A stretch of 64,000 nucleotides of DNA from Arachidicoccus ginsenosidivorans (GCF_007971385.1 NZ_CP042434.1:5580001-5644000); one strand, 5' to 3'; shown: positions 49,573 to 59,411, numbered from the stretch's first letter. Translations and numbers: made by a program. The notes: generated from the letters alone by a model not told the origin.

Positions 49573-50706
49573 CTAGTGATCGTCCTGAACAGTTACCGTA
49601 CGACCATTAATATTTATTTTTAACTTTGTACCGGTCAATCTTATCTGCTTTAATACTTCTTCAATGGAGCTGGGTCTAGCCATATCAAGGGTCAACCTAA
49701 TCCCCTCTAAGTCAGCGTCCTTAAATTCAAAATCATAATTATAAGTTCGACCCAGCGCTCTGGTGATAGTGCCTAGAGTTTCGTTGTCAAAAAACAGGTC
49801 TCCATGATACCAGGCGGTGCTTAATCTGGCATCCACCTTTTGGGTGCTAATACTACCTGCTTCATCACAAATAGCCTGATCGCCAGGAGCTAACAGGACT
49901 TTACTTGTAGCGGTACTCACCATTAATTTACCACTTACCAGCGTGGTTTTCAAACCCTTATTAAAGGTATTGATGTCGAAAGTGGTTCCAAGCACGGTCA
50001 TCTCAGCCTGAGCGGCATGGACGACAAAGGGTTTACTCGGATCGTGTTTTATGTCAAAATAGGCCTCTCCCACAACATAAACTTGTCTTTTGTTTCCCTC
50101 AAAGGCCTCTGGAAAAATAAGTTTGGATGCTGCATTTAAGGTCACTTTGGAACCGTCTGGCAGCTGTAATGCATAGGTTTTTCCTCTGGGAACTTCCAGG
50201 GTATCAAAAATATTGAGCACGCCCTGTGCAATTTTGCTATTTTTTGCTGATGCGGTATAAACTGCGCCGTGTATGTCTGCCTGAATATGGACTGTGCTGT
50301 CTGTAATTGTTTGGGTATTTTTCCCCAACACAACTATTGCTCCTGTAGCGCGCCTGAGCATTATCTGGTTTGTGTTTTGTTTTGCGATTTTTTGCGCCGC
50401 CTGTTTTTTTGTATTTAGCCACCAAAGGCTGACACCAACGCTAAGTAGTACGGCTGCTGCGGCTGCCCAGCGCCAAAAATATAGTTTGCGCCTTTTGGTG
50501 TGTATTGCCTCTTGCTTGGTAGTGGCTACAAACCGCTCCCACCCCTGATCTGTCGGGAAGCGATCCATATTTAGGCGCAGGCGCATTTCCCGGGCGTTAT
50601 CCAGTAGTGCTTTCTCGTCCTTAGTAAGCGAGGCGGGCTGGGTTATCTCGCGCTCCATGAGGTCAAGTAGTTTGTCCCAATCAATATGGTTGTCTTTATT
50701 TTCCAT
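49573..50706 (-). CDS. FecR-family anti-sigma factor
   Basis: 377 residues. Cytoplasmic head of about 80 residues, transmembrane segment at about 83-102 (WRWAAAAAVLLSVGVSLWWL), FecR domain with LEVPRGKTYALQLPDGSKVT, NAASKLIFPEAFEGNKRQVY and GEAYFDIKHDPSKPF, and a DUF4974 C-terminus (GTITRALGRTYNYDFEFKDA). The STN-domain SusC starts 110 bases downstream and the ECF sigma gene lies 31 bases upstream. A canonical sigma, FecR, SusC relay. Confidence 0.94.
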   Translation of the reverse strand: MENKDNHIDWDKLLDLMEREITQPASLTKDEKALLDNAREMRLRLNMDRFPTDQGWERFVATTKQEAIHTKRRKLYFWRWAAAAAVLLSVGVSLWWLNTKKQAAQKIAKQNTNQIMLRRATGAIVVLGKNTQTITDSTVHIQADIHGAVYTASAKNSKIAQGVLNIFDTLEVPRGKTYALQLPDGSKVTLNAASKLIFPEAFEGNKRQVYVVGEAYFDIKHDPSKPFVVHAAQAEMTVLGTTFDINTFNKGLKTTLVSGKLMVSTATSKVLLAPGDQAICDEAGSISTQKVDARLSTAWYHGDLFFDNETLGTITRALGRTYNYDFEFKDADLEGIRLTLDMARPSSIEEVLKQIRLTGTKLKININGRTVTVQDDH

Positions 50707-50737
50707 CTTTATTACTTATACAAAAGGCAACGTAACT

Positions 50738-51406
50738 TTAAAATAGGGTGAATAAAATTGAAAATTCAATGGAAATTATTAACAGCAGGCAGTTGATCAT
50801 CCAGCTGCACTCTGTTCGTAAATACTGTAAGGCTAACCGGATTTGGGTCTTAACGGTATTTATAGAAACGCCTTGTTTATCAGCAATTTCCTGATATTTT
50901 AGGCCTTCAATATTACTTAAAAGAAAAATCTGCTTGCGTTTCTCAGGCAATTGGCCCACGGCTTTCCATAAGGCGGCATTTTTGCCTTCATCGTTCAGAT
51001 CTATTTCTGTATCGGCTATATCTGCCTTCAATTCCAGGTCATTTATCTGTGCCAGTTTTACTCTATTTTGTTTTTTAATATAGTTCAAAGAAGCATTGCG
51101 AATGGCTCTGACGGCATAGCTTTTAAATGTATGGGTAATTTCAATAACGTCTCTTTTTTTCCAGCAGTAAAGGAAAAACTCCTGAACAATATCCATTGAT
51201 GCATTTTGATCTTCCACGATGCTGTAAGCGATGGTGCATAGAAAACTATAATGCATTTTGAACTCCTGCTCAAAAGTAGCTGCCTGTGATGATGTTTGCT
51301 GCGGCATATCGATATACTGATCAATATTATCGTTTGCCACACAATTTAAAGATAAATCGGTGAATATATCAATTGCGCCGCCAAAATTTTTTAACTGAAT
51401 ATTCAT
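50738..51406 (-). CDS. RNA polymerase ECF sigma factor
   Basis: Up to 222 residues; ATG at M34 (MPQQTSSQAATFEQEFKMHY, 51307) is the likelier start. Region 2 MHYSFLCTIAYSIVEDQNAS, MDIVQEFFLYCWKKRDVIEI; region 4 LPEKRKQIFLLSNIEGLKYQ, EIADKQGVSINTVKTQIRLA. The C-terminus has an unusual hydrophobic tail (MINCLLLIISIEFSILFTLF), similar to tails on other Bacteroidota FecR-linked sigma factors, which may help keep it near the membrane. Pairs with the FecR downstream. Confidence 0.92.
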   Translation of the reverse strand: MNIQLKNFGGAIDIFTDLSLNCVANDNIDQYIDMPQQTSSQAATFEQEFKMHYSFLCTIAYSIVEDQNASMDIVQEFFLYCWKKRDVIEITHTFKSYAVRAIRNASLNYIKKQNRVKLAQINDLELKADIADTEIDLNDEGKNAALWKAVGQLPEKRKQIFLLSNIEGLKYQEIADKQGVSINTVKTQIRLALQYLRTECSWMINCLLLIISIEFSILFTLF

Positions 51407-51643
51407 TTGGTCTTAGCCTATTTCTTACTAGGGCAACCCATCTGCGAAAAAGGGTGAAGCAAAATGAAATTATTTTTTTCGGCCGAAAGTAAAAATAGAA
51501 GCTGTCAATAAAATTCTGGTCTGCAGCGCCATAAACGGGTTGCACTAAGCAGGCTCACAGGCCACCCAATTACCTTATATTCAACATACTACACAGACTA
51601 CATGCATTATGAATACTCAGTTGTTTAAAGGACTTTATATGCT

Positions 51644-52813
51644 TTACTTTATATGCAGTTTATCCTGGCTATAATAATACTGTATGCCCATAGTGGTTTT
51701 AAGATCTTCTAATAATGCAGGTAGGTTTGACCGGTCTAATATTCCGGATACTGATTTGGCGGCTATCGATGCATTGTCAATGGTAATTTCCACGTTATAG
51801 ATCCGACTCATATTGCCAGCTAGCGTTTGCAATGTAAGGTCATGAAAATAGTAAACCCCTTTGATCCAGGAGATGACGTCCTGTGTGTCCACTGGTTTAA
51901 CCGTGAAGCCCCTAGTGGTTGTATATACGGCTGCGTGGCCGGGATTTAAATCCACTGGCGACTCCCCTTTGGTACTGGTCAAGACTTTTCCTTCAATCAG
52001 GGCTGTAGTCACCCTATTGGTTTCATAGCTATTGATATTAAACTGCGTTCCTACTACCTGCACTTGGGTGAGCGGTGTGTGGACGATAAAGGGATGTTGT
52101 TTGTCTTTGGCTACCTTAAAGTAGGCCTCTCCTGTTAAATATACATCCCGGGTGGCTCGGCCAAAATGGAAGGGGAATTTTAGCGAGGAGGAGGCATTTA
52201 ATATAACCTCGGTGCCATCAGATAAGGTAATTTGATAATTTTCCCCTTTGGGAATGACAAGTAAATTACTGCTGGTATCTTGGCCAGGGGAAAATGCTAA
52301 ATTTTGATCGCTGGCCGCAAGTACGGTCTTCCCTACAGCAATTTTTTGTGGTGTCTTATTATTTAAATAGACTTTCTTACCAGTACTTAATTGCAGGCTC
52401 ACGGGCTGCTGTCCGCTGGTGATTAGTGAGACAATTGCATTCGTATCTGTGATCTTTTTATGATGATTATAATAAAACCAACCATAACCAAACAGCAATA
52501 AGATGGAGGCGGCAATAGAGAGTTTAGCAGCCCAGCGTTTTTTCCAGGTGATTTTTTGAAAACGCCGTACCTCTGGTTCTGCCGTCTTTATGCTTTCTTT
52601 GAGTAAGTTTAGACTTTGACTAGCAGATAAACTCTCAGTAAATAGCTGTAAATCAATAGCATGCCCCTCCCTTTCTATTTGTGCCCAAATCTGTTGAACC
52701 TCTGGATCAGCCAACAGTCGTCCAGTGAGCCACGCATCCTCTTCCGGGCTGATGGTCCCAGTTAAGCGTTCTAAATACAGCATCAATATTTTATCGTAAT
52801 CAATCACCATCAT
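51644..52813 (-). CDS. FecR-family anti-sigma factor (second pair)
   Basis: 389 residues. Transmembrane segment at about 95-115 (LSIAASILLLFGYGWFYYNH), FecR domain with LVIPKGENYQITLSDGTEVI, NASSSLKFPFHFGRATRDVY, LTGEAYFKVAKDKQHPF, and DUF4974 C-terminus (LQTLAGNMSRIYNVEITIDN). The next gene downstream on this strand is another sigma gene, not a SusC, so its receptor must be elsewhere. The two neighbouring STN-SusC genes without their own pair are candidates, chiefly the one at 34362-37804. Confidence 0.93.
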   Translation of the reverse strand: MMVIDYDKILMLYLERLTGTISPEEDAWLTGRLLADPEVQQIWAQIEREGHAIDLQLFTESLSASQSLNLLKESIKTAEPEVRRFQKITWKKRWAAKLSIAASILLLFGYGWFYYNHHKKITDTNAIVSLITSGQQPVSLQLSTGKKVYLNNKTPQKIAVGKTVLAASDQNLAFSPGQDTSSNLLVIPKGENYQITLSDGTEVILNASSSLKFPFHFGRATRDVYLTGEAYFKVAKDKQHPFIVHTPLTQVQVVGTQFNINSYETNRVTTALIEGKVLTSTKGESPVDLNPGHAAVYTTTRGFTVKPVDTQDVISWIKGVYYFHDLTLQTLAGNMSRIYNVEITIDNASIAAKSVSGILDRSNLPALLEDLKTTMGIQYYYSQDKLHIK

Positions 52814-52842
52814 AATAGGTAACAGTAAAATGTCAAAATAGG

Positions 52843-53387
52843 TTAATGATTTTTCTCTTTCAGGCCTAACCTTAACATTTTCAATGCACTTTTTAAATGT
52901 GTTTTTAATGAATTGACGCTAATGCCCATTTCATTGGCTGCGTCCTTATACTTTTTCCCTTCCAGATAAACCATTTTGACGGCTGTCAGTTTTTGCCCCT
53001 TCATGGTATGTAACATCTCCCTTAATGCTGCTTCAACATCTGGCTGGGGCAGCGGATCTTGCTCCTGCTCCAAGGCTGCTCCAACTGACATGGCTATTTC
53101 ATTTCGCTTGTCTTGTACTGCCTGGCTTTTTATCCTATTCAGGCACCGATTCTTAACAGCCAAAAATAAGTAGCCTTTTACATCATTATGGAAATTATTG
53201 TACAATTTTTTCTCCCATATATCTACAAACAGATTCTGCACCACGTCTTTAGCGTCACTTTCATTTTTAAGAAAAAATAGGCACTGGTGCACAGCAATTT
53301 GAAGTACTTAAGATAAAGTTCATCAAAAGCACTAAAGTCTTTGTTTTTTAATCTTTCCACCAATATGACATCCCCCTGTGGTAACAT
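52843..53387 (-). pseudogene. ECF sigma factor, frameshifted near the N-terminus
   Basis: ATG at 53387 starts MLPQGDVILVERLKNKDFSA, FDELYLKYFKLL, sigma region 2 start. One base over, the frame continues HQCLFFLKNESDAKDVVQNL, FVDIWEKKLYNNFH and region 4 (YLEGKKYKDAANEMGISVNS). The break lies around 53290-53300 and is again one missing base. Repaired length is about 181 residues, normal for the family. Pairs with the FecR downstream (29-base gap). Confidence 0.85.
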
Positions 53388-53974
53388 ATAAGTGACTACA
53401 ATAATTACAGTTTTAGAAAATGATCACAAAAAAACCACCTTAAGCTATTTTATAAAAAAAGCTAGCCAAATCTAATGTAATTTTAGATTAATTGGACAAA
53501 AAAAATCCAGAGAAGTATGTGTAAAATCCCACACATTGCATACGCTACCCCGGAAAAATACGGTTAACTTGCTGAACATATACATTTAATATCACTGGGA
53601 AATTTATTTATTTGACACTAAACATGCAAGCAAACTTGCTTAGTAACAGTCCATGTGTTGTAAAACTGCCGGCTTTTTACCCCACCTTCTTTGGCGATAA
53701 CTGGATGATTTCAAGCAGCTGCAAGGTTAAATTTACTATTTAGCACTACTTTTTGCCTACTATAAAAAAGAATCAACAACGCTGCTTTGTATTTATAGCA
53801 ATATCCTCGAATTTATTCACAAACTAAAAACTGCCGTTGAAGCCCTAATTATACCTTTCAACCAAAAAAACAATTACATTGTACAAATAAAGTATATTTG
53901 ATTTATAAATAAATTAGTTGGAGGAAAATCCAATGGAGCTAAGTCTTCGTTAGATTTTAAGTGAACAATAGCTG
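53388..53974. promoter_or_regulatory. Intergenic between divergent sigma and AraC genes
   Basis: About 587 bases, AT-rich, with several short inverted repeats such as TTGGA-GGAAAA-TCCAA near 53920-53935. It must carry promoters in both directions. No gene seen. Confidence 0.4.
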
Positions 53975-54748
53975 ATGAATTTTGCAACTTATATTCCCTC
54001 TGAGGCGCTTCAACCATTTGTAAAATCCTACACTTTTATAGAAAGTGAGCAAACAGTAACAAACAGGATTTTGCCGACGACCTCTTTTGCCCTGGCATTT
54101 CGTCTGCGAGGTCAAATATCCTATATCCATAATAGTCACACCAGCTTATTACCAAGGACCACTTTTACAGGGTTAAAAAAATCTGCCAGGCTCATTAATT
54201 ATGAAGCTAACTCGGCAGCTATTATTGTTCTGTTCAAGGAAACGGGTGTTGCAGCTTTTTTCCCAACCCCACCTCAACTTTTATTTGAACAGAGCGTCCC
54301 ATTAGCTAATTTCTTTCCAATTGCCGAAATCTCTTTATTGGAGCAGCACCTGGCAGAAACCAAAAATACCGCTGAAACGATTGCCCTCATTGAAGCGTTC
54401 TTACTGTCTAAAATCAGTTATTCAAAAACTGACCCGCTCATCACAGAAGCGATTGCTAATATCCATGCCGTTAATGGAAACCTCAAAATAAAAGGTCTGG
54501 CCAATAGTCTATACATCAGTCAGGACGCCTTTGAAAAAAGGTTCAGAAAATTAACAGGCGCCACGCCAAAGCAATTTGCGCATATTGTAAAATTGAACGC
54601 CCTTATTCGCCAAAACCCATCAGATACCTCATTTATGGATATTGTCCATGAAAATGGTTATTACGACCAACCACACTTCAACAAAGACTTCAAGGTTTTT
54701 ACTGGCCAAACTCCAAAGGAATTTTTCAAATCTGGCAAATTCTGGTAA
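53975..54748 (+). CDS. AraC-family transcriptional regulator
   Basis: 257 residues. N-terminal DUF6597-like sensor part (PSEALQPFVKSYTFIESEQT), then a two-HTH AraC domain in the last 100 residues (IKGLANSLYISQDAFEKRFR, then FMDIVHENGYYDQPHFNKDF). Ends with the AraC signature FTGQTPKEFFKSG. The YCII/SnoaL-like gene follows on the same strand 51 bases on and may be its target. Complete. Confidence 0.93.
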   Translation: MNFATYIPSEALQPFVKSYTFIESEQTVTNRILPTTSFALAFRLRGQISYIHNSHTSLLPRTTFTGLKKSARLINYEANSAAIIVLFKETGVAAFFPTPPQLLFEQSVPLANFFPIAEISLLEQHLAETKNTAETIALIEAFLLSKISYSKTDPLITEAIANIHAVNGNLKIKGLANSLYISQDAFEKRFRKLTGATPKQFAHIVKLNALIRQNPSDTSFMDIVHENGYYDQPHFNKDFKVFTGQTPKEFFKSGKFW

Positions 54749-54799
54749 ATCAATGATTTTTTACAAGTTTCAGAAGGGACAAAGCATCAACTTTGCTTT

Positions 54800-55732
54800 A
54801 TGAAACTTAAAAATCCATTTATTGAGCAATATAAAACAAGGACTGGACTTGTTCTAATGGTTTTGTCGTTCTCCTACTCCTTATTTGCTCAACAAAGGAC
54901 AGACCATTTTATTTACCCATTAAACTCAAAAAAAATGAAAGAGTACATGCTATTAATCCACTTGCCATTGAGCTATGGAGCAGTTCAGGCTTCAGCAGTA
55001 AGGGAAAAGTGGACAGCGCTCACTGACCAGTGGAAGGCAAACGGCATCTTTGTTAGCAGTTTTGTTTTCCCAGGTGAAAGTTATATCGTAGCTAGTAAAG
55101 ACAGCGTTACCCAAAAAGACATTGTTTCCAATGAACTTAAAGTAATCAGCACGATTATTATAAGGGCTTCAGATTTTAAAGAAGCAATACAATTAGCCCA
55201 AAAATGTCCGATTTTAGAACAAGAAGGCATTGTTGAAGTCAGGGAAGTGCAGCCTAGACCAGCAACCAAAACATGGACAGCGGAGGAACTAATCAACAAA
55301 AAAATTATCCAAAACCTTTATGAGAACATCCTAAACAACAGAAAGTATGACTTATTGGACAGCGTTATTTCTCCAGACTATATAGGCATAGGCAACGGTG
55401 AAAAAAAGGGTGTAACCTCATTTTTAGAAACAGTTCAAGCCGTCATAAATGCATTTCCAGATATTCAGTGGCATATTATTGACCTGATGGCGGAAGGTGA
55501 TAAAGTGGTTGTTAGATGGACTTGGACGGGTACGAATACCGGGAATTTTAGGGGTATTCCAGCCAGCAATAATAAGGTAACAGACAGCGCCATTGTCATA
55601 TATCAGTTGGCGGAAGGAAAAGTAATCAACGCCTGGTTACAAGGGGACAGATTGGGCGTTTTGATGCAAATTGGCGTGATTCCATCTGATTTAATTTCAA
55701 CGAGCCCAGCACAAAATGTAACGGCTAAGTGA
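54800..55732 (+). CDS. YCII-like plus SnoaL-like (ester cyclase type) fusion, secreted
   Basis: 310 residues. An N-terminal signal (TGLVLMVLSFSYSLFAQ) is followed by a YCII-like ferredoxin domain at about 45-155 (EYMLLIHLPLSYGAVQ, then ISTIIIRASDFKEAIQLAQK), a linker, and a SnoaL-like polyketide-cyclase fold at about 175-290 (LLDSVISPDYIGIGNGEKKG, VVVRWTWTGTNTGNFRGIPA). Catalysis is not proved. Fusion of these two small folds in one exported protein is not common. Downstream of an AraC regulator. Confidence 0.75.
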   Translation: MKLKNPFIEQYKTRTGLVLMVLSFSYSLFAQQRTDHFIYPLNSKKMKEYMLLIHLPLSYGAVQASAVREKWTALTDQWKANGIFVSSFVFPGESYIVASKDSVTQKDIVSNELKVISTIIIRASDFKEAIQLAQKCPILEQEGIVEVREVQPRPATKTWTAEELINKKIIQNLYENILNNRKYDLLDSVISPDYIGIGNGEKKGVTSFLETVQAVINAFPDIQWHIIDLMAEGDKVVVRWTWTGTNTGNFRGIPASNNKVTDSAIVIYQLAEGKVINAWLQGDRLGVLMQIGVIPSDLISTSPAQNVTAK

Positions 55733-55934
55733 TACCAAATCGGCCACCCTACCTATTAATCGTAAACAAACTACTTAGATAACGCAGTAGTCACTTAATA
55801 TATTATCCAGCATAACAGGGCAGTAGCGATTAGGAGAAATAAAAATAATCATCCATCGCTACTGCCTATTTGTGCCGATTTTAATCCATTTTCTAATTGG
55901 ATCCACTTTTAACGGCCTAGTCATAATTATTCTT

Positions 55935-56273
55935 CTACCAAAGCCCATAAATCTGTTCCATCAATACCCATTTTTCATTTCTTTTTGCCCAGGGCAATGG
56001 CTTTTGAAATCGTGCCATCAACCGTTCCCACTCTTTAACTTTAGGATTGGTGGCATCCATGGCTTTCTTTTCTTCCGGACGAAAGCCATCTTCGGTTTCC
56101 ATAATCATAAACAACCTATTGCCTGTTCTATAAATCTGCATATCAATGACACCAGCCCCTATGATGCTTTTTCTAATTTCCGGCCAACCATTTTCACTCT
56201 TATGCCAAAATTCGTATTTCGCTATTAATTCCGGGTCATCTTTCAGATCCAAGGCATAACATAATCTTTTCAT
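55935..56273 (-). CDS. L-rhamnose/L-fucose mutarotase-family protein
   Basis: 112 residues from ATG 56273 (MKRLCYALDLKDDPELIAKY); the frame is open further up but overlaps the reductase. Hallmarks are YEFWHKSENGWPEIRKSIIG (with a catalytic-type His) and MQIYRTGNRLFMIMETEDGF, as in the RhaM/FucM-type family that interconverts sugar anomers. The start lies 8 bases after the aldo/keto reductase stop, so the two are an operon. Given the GH29 upstream, L-fucose is the likelier sugar. Confidence 0.85.
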   Translation of the reverse strand: MKRLCYALDLKDDPELIAKYEFWHKSENGWPEIRKSIIGAGVIDMQIYRTGNRLFMIMETEDGFRPEEKKAMDATNPKVKEWERLMARFQKPLPWAKRNEKWVLMEQIYGLW

Positions 56274-56281
56274 ATTTTCGA

Positions 56282-57304
56282 TTATTCGTATAAATAATTT
56301 TCTGCATAAATCCCACTGATCAATTGTTTTGTCACGAGCGACTGCCAAAAATCAATTGGAATGGTCGACCTGGTAATTTCAACATTAGATTTAACCCGGT
56401 CTAGATTGGTGGTACTTAAGGCAACGCCATTTACGCCGGGGGCGTGTCTTGCAAATACCGCACAAGCCGCCTCTGGCCGAATCTTAAAGGATTCGCAAGC
56501 TGCATAAAATGCAGCTCTCCAATGATAAAGATCTGGATTAAGTGCTGGCGATACTGGTTTATAATTATAAAAATCACCTCCAGTCAAAAAACCGCCGTTA
56601 AAAATGGCGGAGTTAATAATTTTTACTCCTTGGCTCCGAAGCTGTTGCATAAAATCAAGCAACTCCTCTGGATGACTGTGAATTGTCATACTATTGGCAA
56701 TCATGACCCAATCCAGCGGGATATACTGAATAATCTCCCTGGTAACTTTCCAGTCTTTGGCGCCAATTCCCACAGCTTGTACCCTACCTTGGCGCTTTAA
56801 GTCCGCCAGCGCTTCATAAGCTGCCAGTATATCCTTAAATCGATTCCGATAATCCGGTTCTCCTTTTGCCGCTGCTAAATACTCATCCGGATCATGTACG
56901 GATACCCATTTTGCTTCATATCCATTTAACAGTGCATTACCCTGTTCATAGCAATCAAGGATTCCTTCCCCACTAATTTGTTGCTCAGCATCATGTTTTA
57001 GTTCTTTCCAGACGCCCGGTTCAAACGTAGGCTCTTTGGTTTTAAGCGCCGTACGCTTCCATCCTAGCTTATTGCTGATAATAACATCTTTGGGATCAAT
57101 TCCTGCCTGACGAAGACCATTCCCCAATGATTCAAGGGCCAGTCCGGCTCCGTATTTACCTGCGCTGTCAAATACAGTGGGATGTGACCCGTATTTAACA
57201 CATTGCTGTATAATGTTTGCTTTATGCTGCGCTGACAGCGCGACATAAAGGTTGCCGAGTCCACTTGTTCCAAATATTACTTCCGGAATTTCTAATGCAT
57301 TCAT
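56282..57304 (-). CDS. Aldo/keto reductase, L-fucose dehydrogenase-like
   Basis: 340 residues. The aldo/keto reductase barrel with FGTSGLGNLYVALSAQHKAN, the active-site Tyr segment FDSAGKYGAGLALESLGNGL, and the Lys region VIISNKLGW; the cofactor-binding end CAVFARHAPGVNGVALSTTN follows. Similar to D-threo-aldose 1-dehydrogenases, which oxidise L-fucose to L-fuconolactone. It sits between GH29 and the mutarotase, so oxidation of released L-fucose is a reasonable inference. Specificity is not proved from sequence. Confidence 0.85.
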   Translation of the reverse strand: MNALEIPEVIFGTSGLGNLYVALSAQHKANIIQQCVKYGSHPTVFDSAGKYGAGLALESLGNGLRQAGIDPKDVIISNKLGWKRTALKTKEPTFEPGVWKELKHDAEQQISGEGILDCYEQGNALLNGYEAKWVSVHDPDEYLAAAKGEPDYRNRFKDILAAYEALADLKRQGRVQAVGIGAKDWKVTREIIQYIPLDWVMIANSMTIHSHPEELLDFMQQLRSQGVKIINSAIFNGGFLTGGDFYNYKPVSPALNPDLYHWRAAFYAACESFKIRPEAACAVFARHAPGVNGVALSTTNLDRVKSNVEITRSTIPIDFWQSLVTKQLISGIYAENYLYE

Positions 57305-57461
57305 TTTATTTGGTGCTTTTTATATTTTTGATGGTTACTGGTTTTCCTTTTAAAGCGCTTATTATAAAAATATATTGGCCCGATTGCCCTTTACCGTTTT
57401 CAAAATCTCCTACAAATGATTTAGCCGGCGTTTTTTAAGGGTTGAATAAATCATGACCCTT

Positions 57462-59120
57462 TTAAACAATAGCTCCTTCAATTTTAAAAACAAACGCATT
57501 TAATAAGGCTTCTTGTTGGGGTAAATTAATTTTTAAACCAGTATCCTTTTGTTCAAATTGAATGGTTTGATTGCTCCCCAATAACCGAATGGATTTAATC
57601 TCACCTACTAAGGGCCCTTTGGCTAGTTTTTTTATAAAGGCAGTAGCATCGTCCGGCCAGCCAAACATAAAGGCATAAAGTATAGGACCTTTGCAGGTAA
57701 AGCGATAATCCTTTGGGCCGAGTGGTTTGCCTTTACCTTCATTAAAACCCTGTGCCCTTAAAGGTGACGCAGACACTAAGGCCGGTCCTTCTCCAAAACT
57801 AATCCAGGGACGGGTGGCATAAATAGCTTCCCCATTTATTTTCATCCATTCCCCTATTGATTCAACTATAGCTCTTTCCTTGTCGTCAATTGTGCCGTCC
57901 CCACGTACAGGAATATTGAGCATTAGGTTGCCATTTTTACTGACCACATCAATTAAAGTATGAATGACAGTTTTGGCAGATTTGTAACCATCATTATCAA
58001 ATAAACGGCGATCATAGTGCCAATTACCGATGCAGGTATCTGTCTGCCAGGGGCTGGGAACAATTTCATTACTCTGACCTCTTTCAATATCCCATATCAT
58101 ACATTTGCGTTGTTGTGCATCCAATATTTTGCCAGTAACCACCCCTGTCAGCTGACCATTATCTTTAATCGTTTTATTATATAGATGAGCAGCAATACGT
58201 ACCCCGACATCGTTAATAGGATAATAAGGCAGTACGGTATCGTCAAAATACACCAGTTCAGGGTGGTACTTGTTAATTAATTCAATCGTTCTCTTATAAA
58301 ACTTCTCTGTGTAAGGGGCTGAAGGTGGGGTTACCCCATTGCCCCAGTTCCACTGGCGATGGATGGAGCCGTTATTCAGACTATCTTTACTAAGTGGGTG
58401 ATTTTGAGCATAAAGATCCATTTGAGGGTCATACCCTTCCCACCATTTTCCGACACCTTCCCGCTTATTTACCTTTCCATCATAAGGAACACCTTTTAAT
58501 GGTCCCCTGGTATCGGCGCGTTGCGCCGTTTCATACCAACTCCATGCATGGGCGGCGTGAACACTTACACCAAAATGCAGATTGTTATTTTTTGCTGCCT
58601 TGGCCCACCCAGCGATAAGGTCCTTTTTGGGACCAATCCTAGTCGAATTCCAGGATTGATAGCTACTATCAAATAAGTCAAAATTGTCATGGTGATTGGC
58701 GAGTGCCATAAAATATTTGGCGCCTGCCTTTTTGTATAAGGCAACCAGCGCTTCTGGATTCCAGTTTTCAGCTTTCCATATATTGATGACATCCTTAAAG
58801 CCAAATTTGGAAGGATGTCCATATTTTTCACAGTGGTATTTGTATTGATCTGAGCCTTCCTCATACATGCCTCGGGCATACCAATCGCCTCGTTCTGGCT
58901 CACATTGTGGCCCCCAGTGCGCCCATATCCCAAATTTGGCATCCCGAAACCAATCAGGAACCTGATAATTCCCTAGTGAACCCCAGGTGGGCTTGAATGG
59001 ACCGTTTTCTGTTAGCTCTTGTCCAAGGGAGGAAAATAGGTTAAAAGGTTGGCTCACCTTTTTAATATAAAGCCCAGGAAGTACAGCTGCCAGGGTTTTA
59101 AGGACAGTTCTTCTTTGCAA
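57462..59120 (-). CDS. Alpha-L-fucosidase, GH29
   Basis: 552 residues. Signal-like N-terminus (MQRRTVLKTLAAVLPGLYIK), then the barrel with WFRDAKFGIWAHWGPQCEPE, YFMALANHHDNFDLFDSSYQ, DLIAGWAKAAKNNNLHFGVS and LVYFDDTVLPYYPI holding the likely nucleophile Asp near 295. SKNGNLMLNIPVRGDGTID and the C-terminal beta domain follow. Removes terminal alpha-L-fucose. The reductase and mutarotase genes lie downstream on the same strand (157-base gap). Confidence 0.95.
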   Translation of the reverse strand: MQRRTVLKTLAAVLPGLYIKKVSQPFNLFSSLGQELTENGPFKPTWGSLGNYQVPDWFRDAKFGIWAHWGPQCEPERGDWYARGMYEEGSDQYKYHCEKYGHPSKFGFKDVINIWKAENWNPEALVALYKKAGAKYFMALANHHDNFDLFDSSYQSWNSTRIGPKKDLIAGWAKAAKNNNLHFGVSVHAAHAWSWYETAQRADTRGPLKGVPYDGKVNKREGVGKWWEGYDPQMDLYAQNHPLSKDSLNNGSIHRQWNWGNGVTPPSAPYTEKFYKRTIELINKYHPELVYFDDTVLPYYPINDVGVRIAAHLYNKTIKDNGQLTGVVTGKILDAQQRKCMIWDIERGQSNEIVPSPWQTDTCIGNWHYDRRLFDNDGYKSAKTVIHTLIDVVSKNGNLMLNIPVRGDGTIDDKERAIVESIGEWMKINGEAIYATRPWISFGEGPALVSASPLRAQGFNEGKGKPLGPKDYRFTCKGPILYAFMFGWPDDATAFIKKLAKGPLVGEIKSIRLLGSNQTIQFEQKDTGLKINLPQQEALLNAFVFKIEGAIV

Positions 59121-59411
59121 GGAATTTAAATTTAATGTTAAACAAAAGGATATTTATCTTCCACTTTATTAATATATACTAATCCAATATCACTGCGCAA
59201 TTTTTAAGCCTTTTAGCGCATCTAAGGTTGCTCCTTAAAGGACTACCCATTAGGAGCAGGTGTTCGAATAAACCTAGTAAATCTTCACTAACCATTTCAT
59301 ATCAAAATTATAATAAATAAGGCGTCATATTTTAAATTAAATAGACCTTTTCTTATACAAATCCGACTTTTGATTAGAACATTTTGCTTCTTTTATCTTA
59401 TATTTGATTAT
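59121..59411. promoter_or_regulatory. Divergent promoter region of GH29 and AraC genes
   Basis: About 290 bases, AT-rich. An interrupted inverted repeat GCTCCT...AGGAGC spans about 59230-59258. It must hold both promoters, and the AraC protein may act here. Confidence 0.45.
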
